Source: an uncultured Phascolarctobacterium sp.
GTDB lineage: Bacteria > Bacillota > Negativicutes > Acidaminococcales > Acidaminococcaceae
Assembly: GCA_900544795.1 (NCBI GenBank)
Contig: UQWM01000007.1
Location: 34,044 to 98,043, forward strand
Length of the DNA: 64,000 nt
Reading direction: 5' to 3'
Part shown: positions 54,566 through 64,000 of the stretch, piece after piece
Position numbering within the stretch: position 1 is the first letter of the stretch
Layout of the letters: each line of letters begins with the position of its first letter
The notes under the pieces: model-generated
Seen by the model: the letters and a program-made list of their open reading frames with translations, nothing else
Database searches by the model: none
What the model was told of the DNA's origin: nothing
Position numbers and translations under genes: made by a program

Positions 54566-55006
54566 TTAGATCACCTCTACTTTTCCGCCGGCAGCAATAA
54601 TTTTTTCTTCAGCAGACTTACTGAAACCCATAGCTTGAACTGTGAGTTTTTTAGTAAGCTCGCCGTTGCCGAGAATGCGGACGCCGTCACGGATGTTTTT
54701 AATCATACCGTTTTCGATCAGCATTACGGGTTCAACAACTGTGCCGTCTTCAAAGCAATTGAGACTACCAACATTGATTTCGACATAACTCATGCCGAAT
54801 CTATTATAGAATCCACGTTTAGGCAAACGCAGATACAAAGGCTTTTGACCACCTTCAAAACCAGGACGCTTTACACCGCCGGAACGGGATTTTTGTCCTT
54901 TTTGACCTTTGCCAGATGTTTTACCAAGTCCGGAACCAAGACCGCGGCCAACGCGAACGGAGGCTCTTTTAGATCCAGGAGCGGGAGATAATTCATGCAA
55001 ATTCAT
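54566..55006 (-). CDS. rplO: 50S ribosomal protein L15
   Basis: 146 residues from ATG 55006 (a GTG at 55015 sits too close to GGAGG). [22 protein letters not shown] at the N-terminus and the glycine/arginine-rich loop [17 protein letters not shown] are diagnostic. Confidence 0.96.
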   Translation of the reverse strand: MNLHELSPAPGSKRASVRVGRGLGSGLGKTSGKGQKGQKSRSGGVKRPGFEGGQKPLYLRLPKRGFYNRFGMSYVEINVGSLNCFEDGTVVEPVMLIENGMIKNIRDGVRILGNGELTKKLTVQAMGFSKSAEEKIIAAGGKVEVI

Positions 55007-55026
55007 CTGTAGCACACCTCCTTGTT

Positions 55027-55215
55027 TTAAGCTTCAACCTTCTCAACTTTCACAAGATGTTCAACTTTGTGAATCATACCGCGAATAGTCGGGGTGTCGT
55101 TTTTAACAACAGTAGAATTGATTTTTCCTAAGCCCAGAGCCTTTACGGTTGCGCGTTGATCTTGCGGATAACCGATCAAGCTACGGGTCAGCGTGATTTT
55201 AACTTGTTCCATCAT
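55027..55215 (-). CDS. rpmD: 50S ribosomal protein L30
   Basis: 62 residues. [26 protein letters not shown] is diagnostic. Two consecutive ATGs are possible starts; GGAGG is better spaced for the second at 55212. Confidence 0.96.
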   Translation of the reverse strand: MMEQVKITLTRSLIGYPQDQRATVKALGLGKINSTVVKNDTPTIRGMIHKVEHLVKVEKVEA

Positions 55216-55224
55216 GCTACCTCC

Positions 55225-55725
55225 TTAGCCAAGTAATTCTTGTACGGTTTTACCGCGCAAAGCTGCAACAGACTCTGCACTTTTCAGGGATTTCAGACCT
55301 TCCAAAGTTGCACGAACAACATTGTTAGGGTTATTGGAACCTTGACATTTAGTCAAGATATCACGTACGCCTGCTAATTCAAGTACGGCACGGACAGGGC
55401 CACCAGCGATAACGCCGGTACCTTCTGAAGCCGGTTTCAAGAATACGCGGCCTGCGCCGAATACACCAATGATTTCATGAGGAATGGAAGTGCCAACCAT
55501 AGGAACTGTAATCAAGTTCTTTTTAGCATCTTCAACGCCTTTGCGGATAGCTTCCGGAACTTCGGCAGCTTTACCAAGGCCCATGCCCACATGACCATTT
55601 TCGTCACCAACTACAACGAGTGCGGAGAAGGAGAAACGACGTCCGCCTTTAACAACCTTTGCAACGCGGTTGATGAATACGACTTTCTCTTTTAAGTCGC
55701 TTTCTTGTTTTTCGAAATTCGCCAC
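55225..55725 (-). CDS. rpsE: 30S ribosomal protein S5
   Basis: 166 residues. [29 protein letters not shown] (N-terminal RNA-binding domain) and [18 protein letters not shown] are diagnostic. Spectinomycin-related loop lies near the N-terminus. Confidence 0.97.
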   Translation of the reverse strand: MANFEKQESDLKEKVVFINRVAKVVKGGRRFSFSALVVVGDENGHVGMGLGKAAEVPEAIRKGVEDAKKNLITVPMVGTSIPHEIIGVFGAGRVFLKPASEGTGVIAGGPVRAVLELAGVRDILTKCQGSNNPNNVVRATLEGLKSLKSAESVAALRGKTVQELLG

Positions 55726-55742
55726 TTTTATTCCTCCTTCTA

Positions 55743-56114
55743 TTAGAATTGCAGTCCAGCTTCACGAGCCGCGTCTGCAAGAGCAGCAACACGACCGGTG
55801 TACAGGTAACCGCCACGATCAAATACAACTTCTTTAATTCCTTTAGCCAAAGCTTTTTCAGCGATAGCTTTACCAACTACTTTAGCAGCTTCAGTGTTAC
55901 CGCCGTAGTTAGCTTTCAAGTCTTTCTCAACAGTGCTGGCAGCAACGATCGTTTCACCAGTTACATCGTTAATCACTTGTGCATAAATGTTGGACAAGGA
56001 ACGATATACATTTAAACGAGGTTTTTCTGCCGTACCGATAATATATTGACGAGAACGGAGATGACGTTTTTGACGTTTCTCATTTTTATCAACTCTGTTA
56101 AGCAAGAGTTTCAC
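55743..56114 (-). CDS. rplR: 50S ribosomal protein L18
   Basis: 123 residues. [24 protein letters not shown] and [27 protein letters not shown] are diagnostic. It binds 5S rRNA with L5. RQY replaces the more usual RKK/KRI in this segment. Confidence 0.96.
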   Translation of the reverse strand: MKLLLNRVDKNEKRQKRHLRSRQYIIGTAEKPRLNVYRSLSNIYAQVINDVTGETIVAASTVEKDLKANYGGNTEAAKVVGKAIAEKALAKGIKEVVFDRGGYLYTGRVAALADAAREAGLQF

Positions 56115-56130
56115 TCCCTTCTTTTAGAAA

Positions 56131-56679
56131 TTACTTCTTGCCTTTAGCGCCAGCTTTACCCATTTTACGACGAACGTATTCGCCTTCATAACGAATACCT
56201 TTGCCTTTATAGGGTTCAGGCGGACGCAGAGTGCGGATTTCAGCTGCAACTGCGCCGACTTTTTCTTTGTCTGCGCCGCTGATGATGATTTTGTTAGGAG
56301 CCGGAACCTCGAAGGTAATACCTGCAGGCGGCTCTTTTACTACCGGATGAGAGAACCCGAGAGTAAAGTTGATGTTATTGCCTTGCTTAGCGGCACGATA
56401 GCCAACGCCGGCAATTTCCAAAGATTTACTGAAACCGGTGGTTACACCAACAACCATGTTGTTGATCAGAGTACGGGACAAACCGTGCATGGAACGGTGA
56501 ATTTTTTCATCGCTCGGACGTTCAACAGTAAGTACGCCGTTTTCCAGAGTCAGTTGCATATCTTTATTGATTTGGCGAAATAATTCACCTTTAGGCCCTT
56601 TAACGGTAACCAGATTATTTTCAATAGTAACTGTAACGTTTGCAGGTACAGTAATTGGTTGTTTACCAATTCTAGACAC
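56131..56679 (-). CDS. rplF: 50S ribosomal protein L6
   Basis: 182 residues. [21 protein letters not shown] at the N-terminus and [20 protein letters not shown] at the C-terminus are diagnostic; two L6 repeats. Confidence 0.97.
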   Translation of the reverse strand: MSRIGKQPITVPANVTVTIENNLVTVKGPKGELFRQINKDMQLTLENGVLTVERPSDEKIHRSMHGLSRTLINNMVVGVTTGFSKSLEIAGVGYRAAKQGNNINFTLGFSHPVVKEPPAGITFEVPAPNKIIISGADKEKVGAVAAEIRTLRPPEPYKGKGIRYEGEYVRRKMGKAGAKGKK

Positions 56680-56706
56680 TTATGAGCACCTCCTATCTTT
56701 CAAGTA

Positions 56707-57105
56707 TTACCAGACGTATGCCAGCACTTCTCCACCGAGACCAGCTTTACGGGCAGCTTTATCGGTCATCAGGCCTTGAGAAGTGGAAATCACTGCGATA
56801 CCGAGACCACCGAGGACTCTGGGCAGTTGATCATTTTGAGAGTATACTCTCAAGCCGGGTTTAGAAATACGTTTGATACCGGAAATAACTTTTTCCTTGT
56901 TGGCACCGTATTTCAGGCTGACGCGGATAACATTTTGTTTGCTATCGGCAAGTACTTCGAAATCTTTAATGAAACCTTCAGCTTTCAAAATCTCAGCAAT
57001 AGCTACTTTGATTTTGGAGCCGGGGATTTCAACTTTATCGTGATGAACCGAGTTTGCGTTACGAATACGGGTAAGCATATCGGCAATCGGGTCAGTCATT
57101 ACCAT
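56707..57105 (-). CDS. rpsH: 30S ribosomal protein S8
   Basis: 132 residues. [16 protein letters not shown] and [33 protein letters not shown] are diagnostic. ATG 57105 has AGGAGGG nine bases upstream, better than the ATG two codons later. S8 represses the spc operon in E. coli. Confidence 0.97.
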   Translation of the reverse strand: MVMTDPIADMLTRIRNANSVHHDKVEIPGSKIKVAIAEILKAEGFIKDFEVLADSKQNVIRVSLKYGANKEKVISGIKRISKPGLRVYSQNDQLPRVLGGLGIAVISTSQGLMTDKAARKAGLGGEVLAYVW

Positions 57106-57134
57106 ACTTAAATACCCTCCTTCCTATTTGCTGT

Positions 57135-57320
57135 TTACCAGCTAGCTTTGGTTACTCCCGGAATAGCGCCTTGGTAGCTGTATTCACGGAAGCAGATACG
57201 GCAGAGACCGAATTTACGCATATAGCCATGTGGTCTGCCGCAAACCTTGCAGCGATTATAACGGCGAACTTCGAATTTCGGCTCACTTTTCCATTTTTCA
57301 ATCAGGGCTTTTTTAGCCAA
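57135..57320 (-). CDS. rpsN: 30S ribosomal protein S14 type Z
   Basis: 61 residues, the short zinc-binding form with [20 protein letters not shown] (four cysteines). The Z form is typical of Firmicutes and Actinobacteria. Confidence 0.97.
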   Translation of the reverse strand: MAKKALIEKWKSEPKFEVRRYNRCKVCGRPHGYMRKFGLCRICFREYSYQGAIPGVTKASW

Positions 57321-57336
57321 GGTATTCCCTCCTCAC

Positions 57337-57882
57337 TTATGCGCTGAACGGCATTCCGAGGAGTCTGAGTAATTCTCTGGCTTCCTCGTCTGTCTTAGCG
57401 GTAGTAACAATGATGATATCCATTCCACGGACTTTATCGATCTTGTCATATTCAATTTCCGGGAAAATCAATTGTTCTTTCATGCCCAATGCGTAGTTGC
57501 CACGGCCGTCGAAAGCGGTGGGGTTTACGCCGCGAAAATCGCGTACGCGGGGAAGAGCAATATTCATCAATTTATCAAGGAAGTAATACATGCGTTCGCC
57601 GCGCAGGGTAACTTTGGTACCGATCGGCATCCCTTGACGCAATTTAAAAGCTGCAATGGATTTTTTAGCTTTGGTGATAACAGGTCTTTGACCAGCGATC
57701 AAAGTCAGATCTGCAACAGCAGAATCAAGAGCTTTGCTGTTAGCAACAGCTTCACCAACTCCCATGTTAATGATAACTTTTTCTACTTTAGGAATTTCCA
57801 TAACATTTTTATAATTGAATTTCTCCATCATGCCTTTAACAGCTTCGGACAAATACTTTTCTTGCAATCTTGTTTTTGCCAT
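57337..57882 (-). CDS. rplE: 50S ribosomal protein L5
   Basis: 181 residues. [41 protein letters not shown] and [20 protein letters not shown] are diagnostic. Central protuberance protein contacting 5S rRNA. Confidence 0.97.
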   Translation of the reverse strand: MAKTRLQEKYLSEAVKGMMEKFNYKNVMEIPKVEKVIINMGVGEAVANSKALDSAVADLTLIAGQRPVITKAKKSIAAFKLRQGMPIGTKVTLRGERMYYFLDKLMNIALPRVRDFRGVNPTAFDGRGNYALGMKEQLIFPEIEYDKIDKVRGMDIIIVTTAKTDEEARELLRLLGMPFSA

Positions 57883-57908
57883 TCAAAATTTCCTCCTTTC
57901 CCGGAATC

Positions 57909-58238
57909 TTATTTATCGATTACTTCGCCGCATTTTTTGCAGGTTCTTACGAAGCTGCCAGAAACTGCGGTCTTTTTAATACGAGTCGCTTTTTTGCAAG
58001 CCGGGCATACCAGCATTACTTTGGAAGCAGCCATCGCAGCTTCTTTGGTAATGATGCCGCCTTGGGGATTAGCCTGAGACGGTTTAGTATGACGCTTTAC
58101 TTTATTTACGCCTTCAACGACTACTTTGGCCTTTTTCGGCAAAGCTTCAATGATCTTGCCTTCTTTGCCTTTATCTTTACCAGACAAAACCAAAACGGTA
58201 TCGCCTTTTTTTACATGCATTTTAATTGCTGCAGTCAT
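57909..58238 (-). CDS. rplX: 50S ribosomal protein L24
   Basis: 109 residues. KOW domain ([21 protein letters not shown]), followed by [20 protein letters not shown] and a C-terminal Cys pair set (CPACKKATR.., CKKCGEVI) that forms a zinc ribbon found in many Firmicute L24 proteins. Confidence 0.96.
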   Translation of the reverse strand: MTAAIKMHVKKGDTVLVLSGKDKGKEGKIIEALPKKAKVVVEGVNKVKRHTKPSQANPQGGIITKEAAMAASKVMLVCPACKKATRIKKTAVSGSFVRTCKKCGEVIDK

Positions 58239-58275
58239 TTCAGGAACACCTCCTTATAGTGCATTATCAGATTTC

Positions 58276-58644
58276 TTACAGCACTTCCGGTGCCAGAGAA
58301 ATGATTTTCATGAAATCTTTATCACGAAGTTCACGAGCAACAGGCCCGAAAATACGGGTGCCGCGCGGACTTTTGTCATCTTTAATTACAACTGCTGCAT
58401 TTTCGTCGAAACGAATATAAGAACCGTCCGGACGACGAACGCCCTTTGCGGAACGAACAACAACTGCTTTTACTACGTCACCTTTTTTTACAACGCCACC
58501 GGGTGATGCATCTTTAACAGCGCATACGATAATGTCACCAATGTTAGCATATTTACGGTAAGAACCGCCCAATACGCGAATGCACATAACTTTCTTAGCG
58601 CCAGTATTATCACCAACATTAAGAATGGTTTGTTGTTGTATCAT
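58276..58644 (-). CDS. rplN: 50S ribosomal protein L14
   Basis: 122 residues. [20 protein letters not shown] and [20 protein letters not shown] are diagnostic. Confidence 0.97.
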   Translation of the reverse strand: MIQQQTILNVGDNTGAKKVMCIRVLGGSYRKYANIGDIIVCAVKDASPGGVVKKGDVVKAVVVRSAKGVRRPDGSYIRFDENAAVVIKDDKSPRGTRIFGPVARELRDKDFMKIISLAPEVL

Positions 58645-58684
58645 GGTTTTCCCTCCCTTGCCAACTTATTCGATCGGCAATTTC

Positions 58685-58966
58685 TTATTTTGCACGCTCT
58701 AAAATTTCAATAACACGCCAGCATTTATCTTTGGAAAGCGAACGAGTTTGCATAATTTGAACTACGTCGCCAATATGCGCTTCGTTATTTTCATCATGAG
58801 CTTTGAATTTGATAGTATGTTTTACGCCTTTTTTGTAAAGCGGATGCTGAACAAAACGCTCAATAGCAACTACAACAGTTTTTTGCATTTTGTCGCTTAC
58901 TACTTTACCGATACGGGTAACACGTGCGTTTCTTTCTTCGGTCACGACTGTTTCCTCCTTCTTCAT
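58685..58966 (-). CDS. rpsQ: 30S ribosomal protein S17
   Basis: 93 residues. [20 protein letters not shown] and [20 protein letters not shown] are diagnostic. The N-terminal [15 protein letters not shown] is a few residues longer than most. Confidence 0.97.
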   Translation of the reverse strand: MKKEETVVTEERNARVTRIGKVVSDKMQKTVVVAIERFVQHPLYKKGVKHTIKFKAHDENNEAHIGDVVQIMQTRSLSKDKCWRVIEILERAK

Positions 58967-58979
58967 ACTTCAAACACAC

Positions 58980-59174
58980 TCAGGCATTTAATTCGCGTTG
59001 ACGCTGAATGGTTTTGATACGGGCAATGGACTTTTTAACTTCACGAATTTTCATCGGGTTTTCACATTGTCCGGTTGCCATTTGAAAACGCAGGTTGAAG
59101 AGTTCTTCTTTCAAACCAGCCAGTTTGCTGTCCAACTCGGAAGCAGAAAATTCACGAATTTCAGTTGTTTTCAT
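58980..59174 (-). CDS. rpmC: 50S ribosomal protein L29
   Basis: 64 residues, helical. [20 protein letters not shown] and [18 protein letters not shown] are diagnostic. It overlaps the rplP stop by one base. It sits at the peptide exit. Confidence 0.97.
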   Translation of the reverse strand: MKTTEIREFSASELDSKLAGLKEELFNLRFQMATGQCENPMKIREVKKSIARIKTIQRQRELNA

Positions 59175-59626
59175 TAAGCTTCACCACCCTTTTCTTGTGC
59201 GGCAGCTTCGGCTTCTTGCTGTGCGCGGGTCACAAATTTGCATTTGATCGGCAATTTGTGGCTAGCAAGACGCATAGCTTCTTTAGCGATCTCTTCGCTA
59301 ACTCCGTTCATTTCGAACATAACGCGACCGGGTTTAACTACTGCTACCCAATATTCAGGAGAACCTTTACCACTACCCATACGAGTTTCAGCAGGTTTTG
59401 CAGTGATCGGTTTATCCGGGAAAATTTGAATCCATACTTGACCGCCACGTTTGATGTAACGTGTCATTGCGATACGAGCTGCCTCGATTTGACGGTTGGT
59501 GATCCATGCCGGCTCCAACGCTACCAAACCATACTCGCCATGAGCGATTTTGTTACCGCGCATTGCACGACCGGTCATACGGCCTCTATGTTGTTTACGA
59601 TGTTTAACTCTCTTTGGTAATAACAT
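59174..59626 (-). CDS. rplP: 50S ribosomal protein L16
   Basis: 150 residues. [20 protein letters not shown] and [20 protein letters not shown] are diagnostic. It has an extra Ala/Glu-rich tail of about 10 residues beyond usual L16. Follows rpsC by 4 bases. Confidence 0.97.
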   Translation of the reverse strand: MLLPKRVKHRKQHRGRMTGRAMRGNKIAHGEYGLVALEPAWITNRQIEAARIAMTRYIKRGGQVWIQIFPDKPITAKPAETRMGSGKGSPEYWVAVVKPGRVMFEMNGVSEEIAKEAMRLASHKLPIKCKFVTRAQQEAEAAAQEKGGEA

Positions 59627-59630
59627 TAGT

Positions 59631-60299
59631 TTACGCCTCCTTAACCGGAGCAGCTTTCGCTACTTCTTTGCTTTCAGGAAGGACTTCACCTTTGTAGATC
59701 CATACCTTTACGCCGATGCGGCCATAAGTGGTATGAGCTTCTGCTGTGCCATAATCAATATTAGCACGCAGAGTGTGCAGAGGAATGCTGCCTTCACGAT
59801 AGCTTTCGCTGCGAGCGATTTCAGCACCGCCCAAACGACCGCCAACTTGAACTTTGATACCTTTAGCGCCCATGCGCATGGTACGGCCAACACATTGTTT
59901 CATAGCACGACGGAAAGCAATACGGCGTTCCAGCTGGGAAGCAATGTTCTCTGCAACCAAAGTTGCGTCCATATCCGGGATTTTTACTTCAACGATATTG
60001 ATGTCGATTACGCTGGCGGTCATTTTTTTCAAGTCATTTTTCAACAGTTCAATGTTGCTGCCTTGACGACCGATTACCATACCAGGTTTAGCAGTATGGA
60101 TAGAAATGCGGGCTCTGTTGGAGGCGCGTTCGATTTCTACTTTGGAGATACCGGACAAGAACAGTTTTTCTTTAATAAATTCGCGAATTTTAATATCTTC
60201 TAATAAGAATTTCTCATAGTCTTTATCAGCATACCATTTGGAATCCCAATCTTTGATAATACCTACGCGGAGACCATGCGGATTAACTTTTTGACCCAC
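59631..60299 (-). CDS. rpsC: 30S ribosomal protein S3
   Basis: 222 residues. [22 protein letters not shown]-type [18 protein letters not shown] and the C-terminal [20 protein letters not shown] are diagnostic. Confidence 0.97.
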   Translation of the reverse strand: MGQKVNPHGLRVGIIKDWDSKWYADKDYEKFLLEDIKIREFIKEKLFLSGISKVEIERASNRARISIHTAKPGMVIGRQGSNIELLKNDLKKMTASVIDINIVEVKIPDMDATLVAENIASQLERRIAFRRAMKQCVGRTMRMGAKGIKVQVGGRLGGAEIARSESYREGSIPLHTLRANIDYGTAEAHTTYGRIGVKVWIYKGEVLPESKEVAKAAPVKEA

Positions 60300-60326
60300 T
60301 ATCTTTTCCCTCCTTCTTCCGGGATA

Positions 60327-60659
60327 TTATTTTTCTTTAACTGCAACGGTTACGTGGCTGGAACGTTTCAAGATTTTGAACGCCTGTCCACGAGAACGCG
60401 GATGGATTCTTTTCATGGTCGGACCCTGATCTACACAGCAGGTAGATACGATCAGATTATCCACATTCATATCATTGTTATGTTCAGCGTTTGCAACTGC
60501 ACTGCGCAGTACTTTTTCGATAACCTCAGAACCAACCTTAGGGGTATGTTTGAGGATCGCGAATGCTTCACCCACAGCTTTGCCGCGGATAAGATCAATC
60601 ACGATACGCAGTTTACGCGGCGCGATGCGAACATATCTTGCAATAGCTTTTGCTTCCAT
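60327..60659 (-). CDS. rplV: 50S ribosomal protein L22
   Basis: 110 residues. [20 protein letters not shown] and the exit-tunnel hairpin [18 protein letters not shown] are diagnostic. Confidence 0.97.
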   Translation of the reverse strand: MEAKAIARYVRIAPRKLRIVIDLIRGKAVGEAFAILKHTPKVGSEVIEKVLRSAVANAEHNNDMNVDNLIVSTCCVDQGPTMKRIHPRSRGQAFKILKRSSHVTVAVKEK

Positions 60660-60680
60660 GTTATTGTGCCCCCTTTCCCC

Positions 60681-60956
60681 TTATCTTAAAGATGTACTCT
60701 TATCGGCATGGCCTTTGTAAGTACGCGTAGGAGCAAATTCTCCTAGTTTGTGGCCTACCATATCTTCAGTGATAAATACAGGCACATGTTTACGTCCGTC
60801 ATGTACGGCAATAGTATGGCCTAAGAAATCCGGAAGAATAGTGGAGCTGCGAGACCATGTTTTTACGACTTTTTTATCGCTAGAAGCGTTGAGAGCTTCG
60901 ATCTTCTTTTGAAGACTTGCATGGACATACGGTCCTTTTTTGATTGATCTGGACAC
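60681..60956 (-). CDS. rpsS: 30S ribosomal protein S19
   Basis: 91 residues. [20 protein letters not shown] and [16 protein letters not shown] are diagnostic. Confidence 0.97.
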   Translation of the reverse strand: MSRSIKKGPYVHASLQKKIEALNASSDKKVVKTWSRSSTILPDFLGHTIAVHDGRKHVPVFITEDMVGHKLGEFAPTRTYKGHADKSTSLR

Positions 60957-60987
60957 TAGGTTAGCCTCCTTTCTCTATCCTTATTAA

Positions 60988-61818
60988 TTATTTCGTTCTA
61001 CGTTTTACGATTAATTTACTAGAAGCTTTTTTCTCTTTGCGGGTACGAGTACCAAATGCACATTTACCCCAAGGAGTAACAGGACGTTTACGACCAACAG
61101 GAGAGTGACCTTCGCCACCGCCATGCGGATGGTCGTTCGGGTTCATTACGACACCACGGTTAGCCGGGCGAATGCCGAGCCAACGAGAACGGCCTGCTTT
61201 ACCGATGCAGATGTTTTCAGCATCGATGTTACCAACCTGACCGATAGTAGCACGGCAGTTGATGTGTACTTTGCGGATCTCACCAGAGGGGAGACGCAGC
61301 AGAGCATAGTCGCCTTCTTTAGCCATCAATTGAGCAGAAGTACCAGCGCCGCGGGCGATTTGACCGCCTTTGCCGATTTTGAGCTCAACATTGTGTACCA
61401 TAGTACCAAGCGGCATATTTTTGAAAGGCAGGCAGTTACCGATTTTGATATCAGCATCCGGACCGCTTTCAATAACATCGCCAACTTTGAGGTCCAAAGG
61501 AGCGAGGATGTAACGTTTTTCACCGTCGGCATAATTTACCAGGGCGATACGTGCGTTACGGTTAGGATCGTATTCGATAGTAGCAACGCGAGCCGGAACA
61601 CCGTCTTTAGTGCGTTTGAAATCGATGATACGATATTGTCTTTTGTTACCGCCGCCTTGATGACGAACAGTCATTTTGCCAGTGTTATTACGGCCTGCAT
61701 GTTTTTGCAGTTTTTCTACCAGCGGACGGTAAGGCTTATCAGTTGTAATCTCTTCGAAGGTAGACACTGTAATGAAGCGCCTCGAAGGAGAATACGGATT
61801 AAAGCTTTTAATAGCCAT
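60988..61818 (-). CDS. rplB: 50S ribosomal protein L2
   Basis: 276 residues. [39 protein letters not shown] and [17 protein letters not shown] (active-centre His region) are diagnostic. Confidence 0.97.
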   Translation of the reverse strand: MAIKSFNPYSPSRRFITVSTFEEITTDKPYRPLVEKLQKHAGRNNTGKMTVRHQGGGNKRQYRIIDFKRTKDGVPARVATIEYDPNRNARIALVNYADGEKRYILAPLDLKVGDVIESGPDADIKIGNCLPFKNMPLGTMVHNVELKIGKGGQIARGAGTSAQLMAKEGDYALLRLPSGEIRKVHINCRATIGQVGNIDAENICIGKAGRSRWLGIRPANRGVVMNPNDHPHGGGEGHSPVGRKRPVTPWGKCAFGTRTRKEKKASSKLIVKRRTK

Positions 61819-61844
61819 TTAATTTGCCTCCTTATTACGTCAAA

Positions 61845-62135
61845 TTACATTCCTTCGAAAAGGGGAATCGTATTGCCTTCAGCAAGTTTCACGATTGCTT
61901 TCTTATAATCGGAACGTTTGCCAATGTGTTTGCCCATGCGTTTGGTTTTGCCAAATACGCGGACAGTATTTACGTTTAATACTTTTACTTTGAAAATTTG
62001 TTCAACCGCTTGGCGGATTTCCACTTTGTTAGCAGTCAAAGGAACTTGGAAAGTATATTTGTTGTCTTGCAACATTACAGAAGTTTTTTCAGTAATGATC
62101 GGACGAAGTAAAATATCGCGAGGATTAGCAGCCAT
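61845..62135 (-). CDS. rplW: 50S ribosomal protein L23
   Basis: 96 residues. ILLRPIITEKTSVMLQDNKY and FKVKVLNVNTVRVFGKTKR are diagnostic. Its ATG shares one base with the rplD stop. It lies at the tunnel exit and docks trigger factor and SRP. Confidence 0.97.
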   Translation of the reverse strand: MAANPRDILLRPIITEKTSVMLQDNKYTFQVPLTANKVEIRQAVEQIFKVKVLNVNTVRVFGKTKRMGKHIGKRSDYKKAIVKLAEGNTIPLFEGM

Positions 62136-62764
62136 TATGCGAGCACCTCCTCAATTTTAGCTACAGCGTCTTTTGCCAAGAACACTTTATTGTTGTGGAG
62201 CAGGTCGAAACAGTTCAGGCAACCGTTGGAAAGTGCAGTCACTTTCGTGATGTTGCGGGAAGACAATTCAACATTCTCGTTAACACCGTCAGTGATGAGC
62301 AGGGCTTTTTTACCAGCTGCATCAAAAGCAGACAACAAAGTCACAACATTTTTAGTTTTAGGAGCATCAAAGCTCAAGCCCTCGACAATAACAAGTTCAC
62401 CGGCAGCAACTTTTGCGGACAATGCGCAACGAATTGCCAGACGACGAGCTTTACGAGGCATTTTTTTCGCATAACTGCGAGGTTGGGGACCAAAAGTGGT
62501 ACCGCCGCCTACCCAAATCGGAGAACGGGTAGAACCGCTGCGAGCACGGCCAGTGCCTTTTTGTCTCCACGGTTTGCGACCGCCACCGCGAACCATACCG
62601 CGGGTTTTGGTAGCAGAAGTGCCTTGACGTTCAGCAGCTTGTTGCATAACAATTGCTTGATGTACAACAGCTTCATTAAACTCAACGCCAAACACGAGAT
62701 CATTCAATTCTATTTCTTCACCGGTAACTTGACCGGAGATGTTATATACTGATAACTTCGGCAT
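62135..62764 (-). CDS. rplD: 50S ribosomal protein L4
   Basis: 209 residues from ATG 62764 (GGAGG nine bases upstream; an ATG at 62773 directly abuts that site). [20 protein letters not shown] and [21 protein letters not shown], the tunnel-lining loop, are diagnostic. L4 autoregulates the S10 operon in E. coli. Confidence 0.97.
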   Translation of the reverse strand: MPKLSVYNISGQVTGEEIELNDLVFGVEFNEAVVHQAIVMQQAAERQGTSATKTRGMVRGGGRKPWRQKGTGRARSGSTRSPIWVGGGTTFGPQPRSYAKKMPRKARRLAIRCALSAKVAAGELVIVEGLSFDAPKTKNVVTLLSAFDAAGKKALLITDGVNENVELSSRNITKVTALSNGCLNCFDLLHNNKVFLAKDAVAKIEEVLA

Positions 62765-62795
62765 TAGAAGCATCCTCCTTTCTTTCGCTTAGATC

Positions 62796-63437
62796 TTATT
62801 TAGTCGGTTTTACTGTTTCTTTGATTACTACAAAAGAACCAGCGGCGCCGGGGATGGAGCCTTTAACCAAAATAAGATTACGTTCAAGATCAACTTTAGC
62901 AACAGTCAAACGTTGAACAGTTACTTGTGCATTACCCATACGGCCAGGCAATTTTTTGCCTTTGATTACTCTACCGCCAGGACCAGAATGCATAGGACCC
63001 ATGGAACCGGGCTCACGATGGGATTTGGAACCGTGCTTCATAGGACCACGAGCGAAATTGTGGCGCTTAATAGTGCCTGCAAAGCCTTTACCGCGAGAAA
63101 TACCGGTTGCATCAATCAGCTCTCCAGCAGCAAAAATGTCAGCAGTGATTTGTTGGCCGACTGTATATTCAGAAGGAGCAGACAAACGCAATTCTTTGAC
63201 AAATTTAACCGGAGTTACGCCGGCTTTGTCAAAATGGCCTTTCATCGGTCTGGTCATATGTTTTTCTCTCAATGTACCAAAACCAAGTTGAACAGCATTA
63301 TAACCGTCTGTTTCTTCGGTTTTATTTTGAACGACAACGCAAGGTCCTGCTTCTACAACAGTAACAGGGATAAGTCTGCCGTCAGCTTCAAAAATTTGGG
63401 TCATACCAATTTTCTTGCCTAAGATTCCTTTAGCCAT
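62796..63437 (-). CDS. rplC: 50S ribosomal protein L3
   Basis: 213 residues. [40 protein letters not shown] and [17 protein letters not shown] are diagnostic. Follows rpsJ by 15 bases. Confidence 0.97.
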   Translation of the reverse strand: MAKGILGKKIGMTQIFEADGRLIPVTVVEAGPCVVVQNKTEETDGYNAVQLGFGTLREKHMTRPMKGHFDKAGVTPVKFVKELRLSAPSEYTVGQQITADIFAAGELIDATGISRGKGFAGTIKRHNFARGPMKHGSKSHREPGSMGPMHSGPGGRVIKGKKLPGRMGNAQVTVQRLTVAKVDLERNLILVKGSIPGAAGSFVVIKETVKPTK

Positions 63438-63452
63438 TATTGCACCTCCTCC

Positions 63453-63764
63453 TTACAGTTTAATCTCGATATCTACGCCGGCAGGAAGGTCAAGACGCAT
63501 CAAAGCATCAACAGTCTTCGCAGTCGGTTCCAAAATGTCTACAAGTCTTTTGTGGGTACGCATCTCGAATTGTTCACGAGAATCCTTGTTAACATGAGGG
63601 GAACGCAGAATCGTATAGATATTTTTTTCGGTAGGAAGCGGAATGGGACCGGAAACTTGAGCACCGGTACGTTTCGCAGTTTCTACGATTTTTGCAGCAC
63701 TTTGATCAAGTGCTTTGTGGTCATACGCTTTAAGGCGTATTCTGATTTTTTGTGATTTTGACAT
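63453..63764 (-). CDS. rpsJ: 30S ribosomal protein S10
   Basis: 103 residues. [40 protein letters not shown] and [20 protein letters not shown] are diagnostic. First gene of the S10 cluster proper; it also acts as NusE in antitermination. Confidence 0.98.
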   Translation of the reverse strand: MSKSQKIRIRLKAYDHKALDQSAAKIVETAKRTGAQVSGPIPLPTEKNIYTILRSPHVNKDSREQFEMRTHKRLVDILEPTAKTVDALMRLDLPAGVDIEIKL

Positions 63765-63886
63765 TAAAATTTTTCCTCCTAATTCGCCCAGTTTCTAAGA
63801 ACGGACATACTCCGTGAAAATCTCCCTGTCTAGCAGGCAAGCAACCTCTCACATCATCGCAGGGCCATGCAAATAAACATAAGTAA
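63765..63886 (-). other. Leader between tuf and rpsJ
   Basis: The minus-strand transcript has two short complementary segments (GCCTGC..GCAGG region near 63833-63862, and CGGA..TCCG at 63801-63817), so a structured S10 leader is likely. AGGAGG lies ten bases before rpsJ. No strong -35/-10 pair was recognised, so rpsJ may be read through from tuf. Confidence 0.4.
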
Positions 63887-63911
63887 ATGAGGGGCTTTAT
63901 TAGCCCCTCAT
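63887..63911 (-). terminator. Terminator-like hairpin after tuf
   Basis: ATGAGGGGCT / AGCCCCTCAT perfect inverted repeat. On the minus-strand 3' side the U content is moderate (TTTACTTATGTTT), so it may be leaky. Confidence 0.65.
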
Positions 63912-63929
63912 TCGGGATCTAATTAAAGA

Positions 63930-64000
63930 CTATTCGTTGAGCGAAGCAACAACGCCAGCGCCAACTGTACGGCCGCCTTCGCGGATTGCGAAACGCAGAC
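63930..64000 (-). CDS. tuf: Elongation factor Tu, C-terminal end (5' part outside window)
   Basis: The last 22 residues, LRFAIREGGRTVGAGVVASL then NE and stop, are the conserved EF-Tu C-terminus. The rest lies past the right edge. tuf upstream of rpsJ is the usual arrangement. Confidence 0.93.
   Translation of the reverse strand, partial: LRFAIREGGRTVGAGVVASLNE

Overview
The window looks like a chromosomal segment of a diderm Firmicute, most likely class Negativicutes (Acidaminococcaceae/Phascolarctobacterium-like; genus not provable from sequence alone). The gene order and regulation are Firmicute style: a complete S10-spc-alpha ribosomal cluster, an rplQ/ecfA1-ecfA2-ecfT-truA-rplM-rpsI tail, and two leucine T-box leaders. 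There is also a giant outer-membrane autotransporter with a C-terminal beta-barrel ending in Phe, which implies an outer membrane. No rRNA, tRNA, CRISPR array or intact transposase was seen.

Region by region. 1-2.6 kb: the end of a DUF4127 gene, an Lrp/AsnC regulator with a LysE-type exporter, and a truncated periplasmic-binding gene that abuts the exporter at an apparent deletion scar. 2.7-9.2 kb: a minus-strand pst/pho operon (pstS-pstC-pstA-pstB-phoU-phoB-phoR) with a Pho-box-like repeat upstream. 9.3-14.4 kb: the autotransporter, whose candidate promoter carries a G7 tract. 14.5-16.4 kb: speD-speE (spermidine synthesis) with a perfect dyad beside the speD promoter. 16.4-25.5 kb: yajQ, a purple-acid-phosphatase-like enzyme, a long glutamine synthetase with an attenuator-like leader, holA, two small Cys-rich proteins, comEC and comEA. 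25.5-28.3 kb: leuS behind a T-box. 28.5-31.3 kb: a phosphoesterase and two tandem EamA transporters.

31.3-34.6 kb is the accessory-looking part: an AT-rich nuclease-like/PUA-like gene split by a single frameshift at an A6 run and bracketed by two near-identical terminator hairpins, a DUF2939-like membrane protein, an amidase and a remnant of an MBL-fold gene. 34.6-42.8 kb: copZ-copA, an ECF S-component, a double-DUF805 membrane protein, leuA behind a second T-box and a CNNM/CorC protein. 42.8-64 kb: rpsI-rplM, truA, the ECF energizing module, a VOC protein and a MATE exporter interposed before rplQ, then the ribosomal supercluster back to the end of tuf.

Functional themes are phosphate scavenging (pst/pho plus a secreted phosphatase), leucine supply and charging under common T-box control, nitrogen assimilation, polyamine synthesis, competence and translation. 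I found no clear multi-gene novel defence system. The best leads are the glutamine synthetase leader, the frameshifted nuclease/PUA gene with its flanking repeats, the homopolymer in the autotransporter promoter, and a four-unit 11-bp repeat near 42.7 kb.
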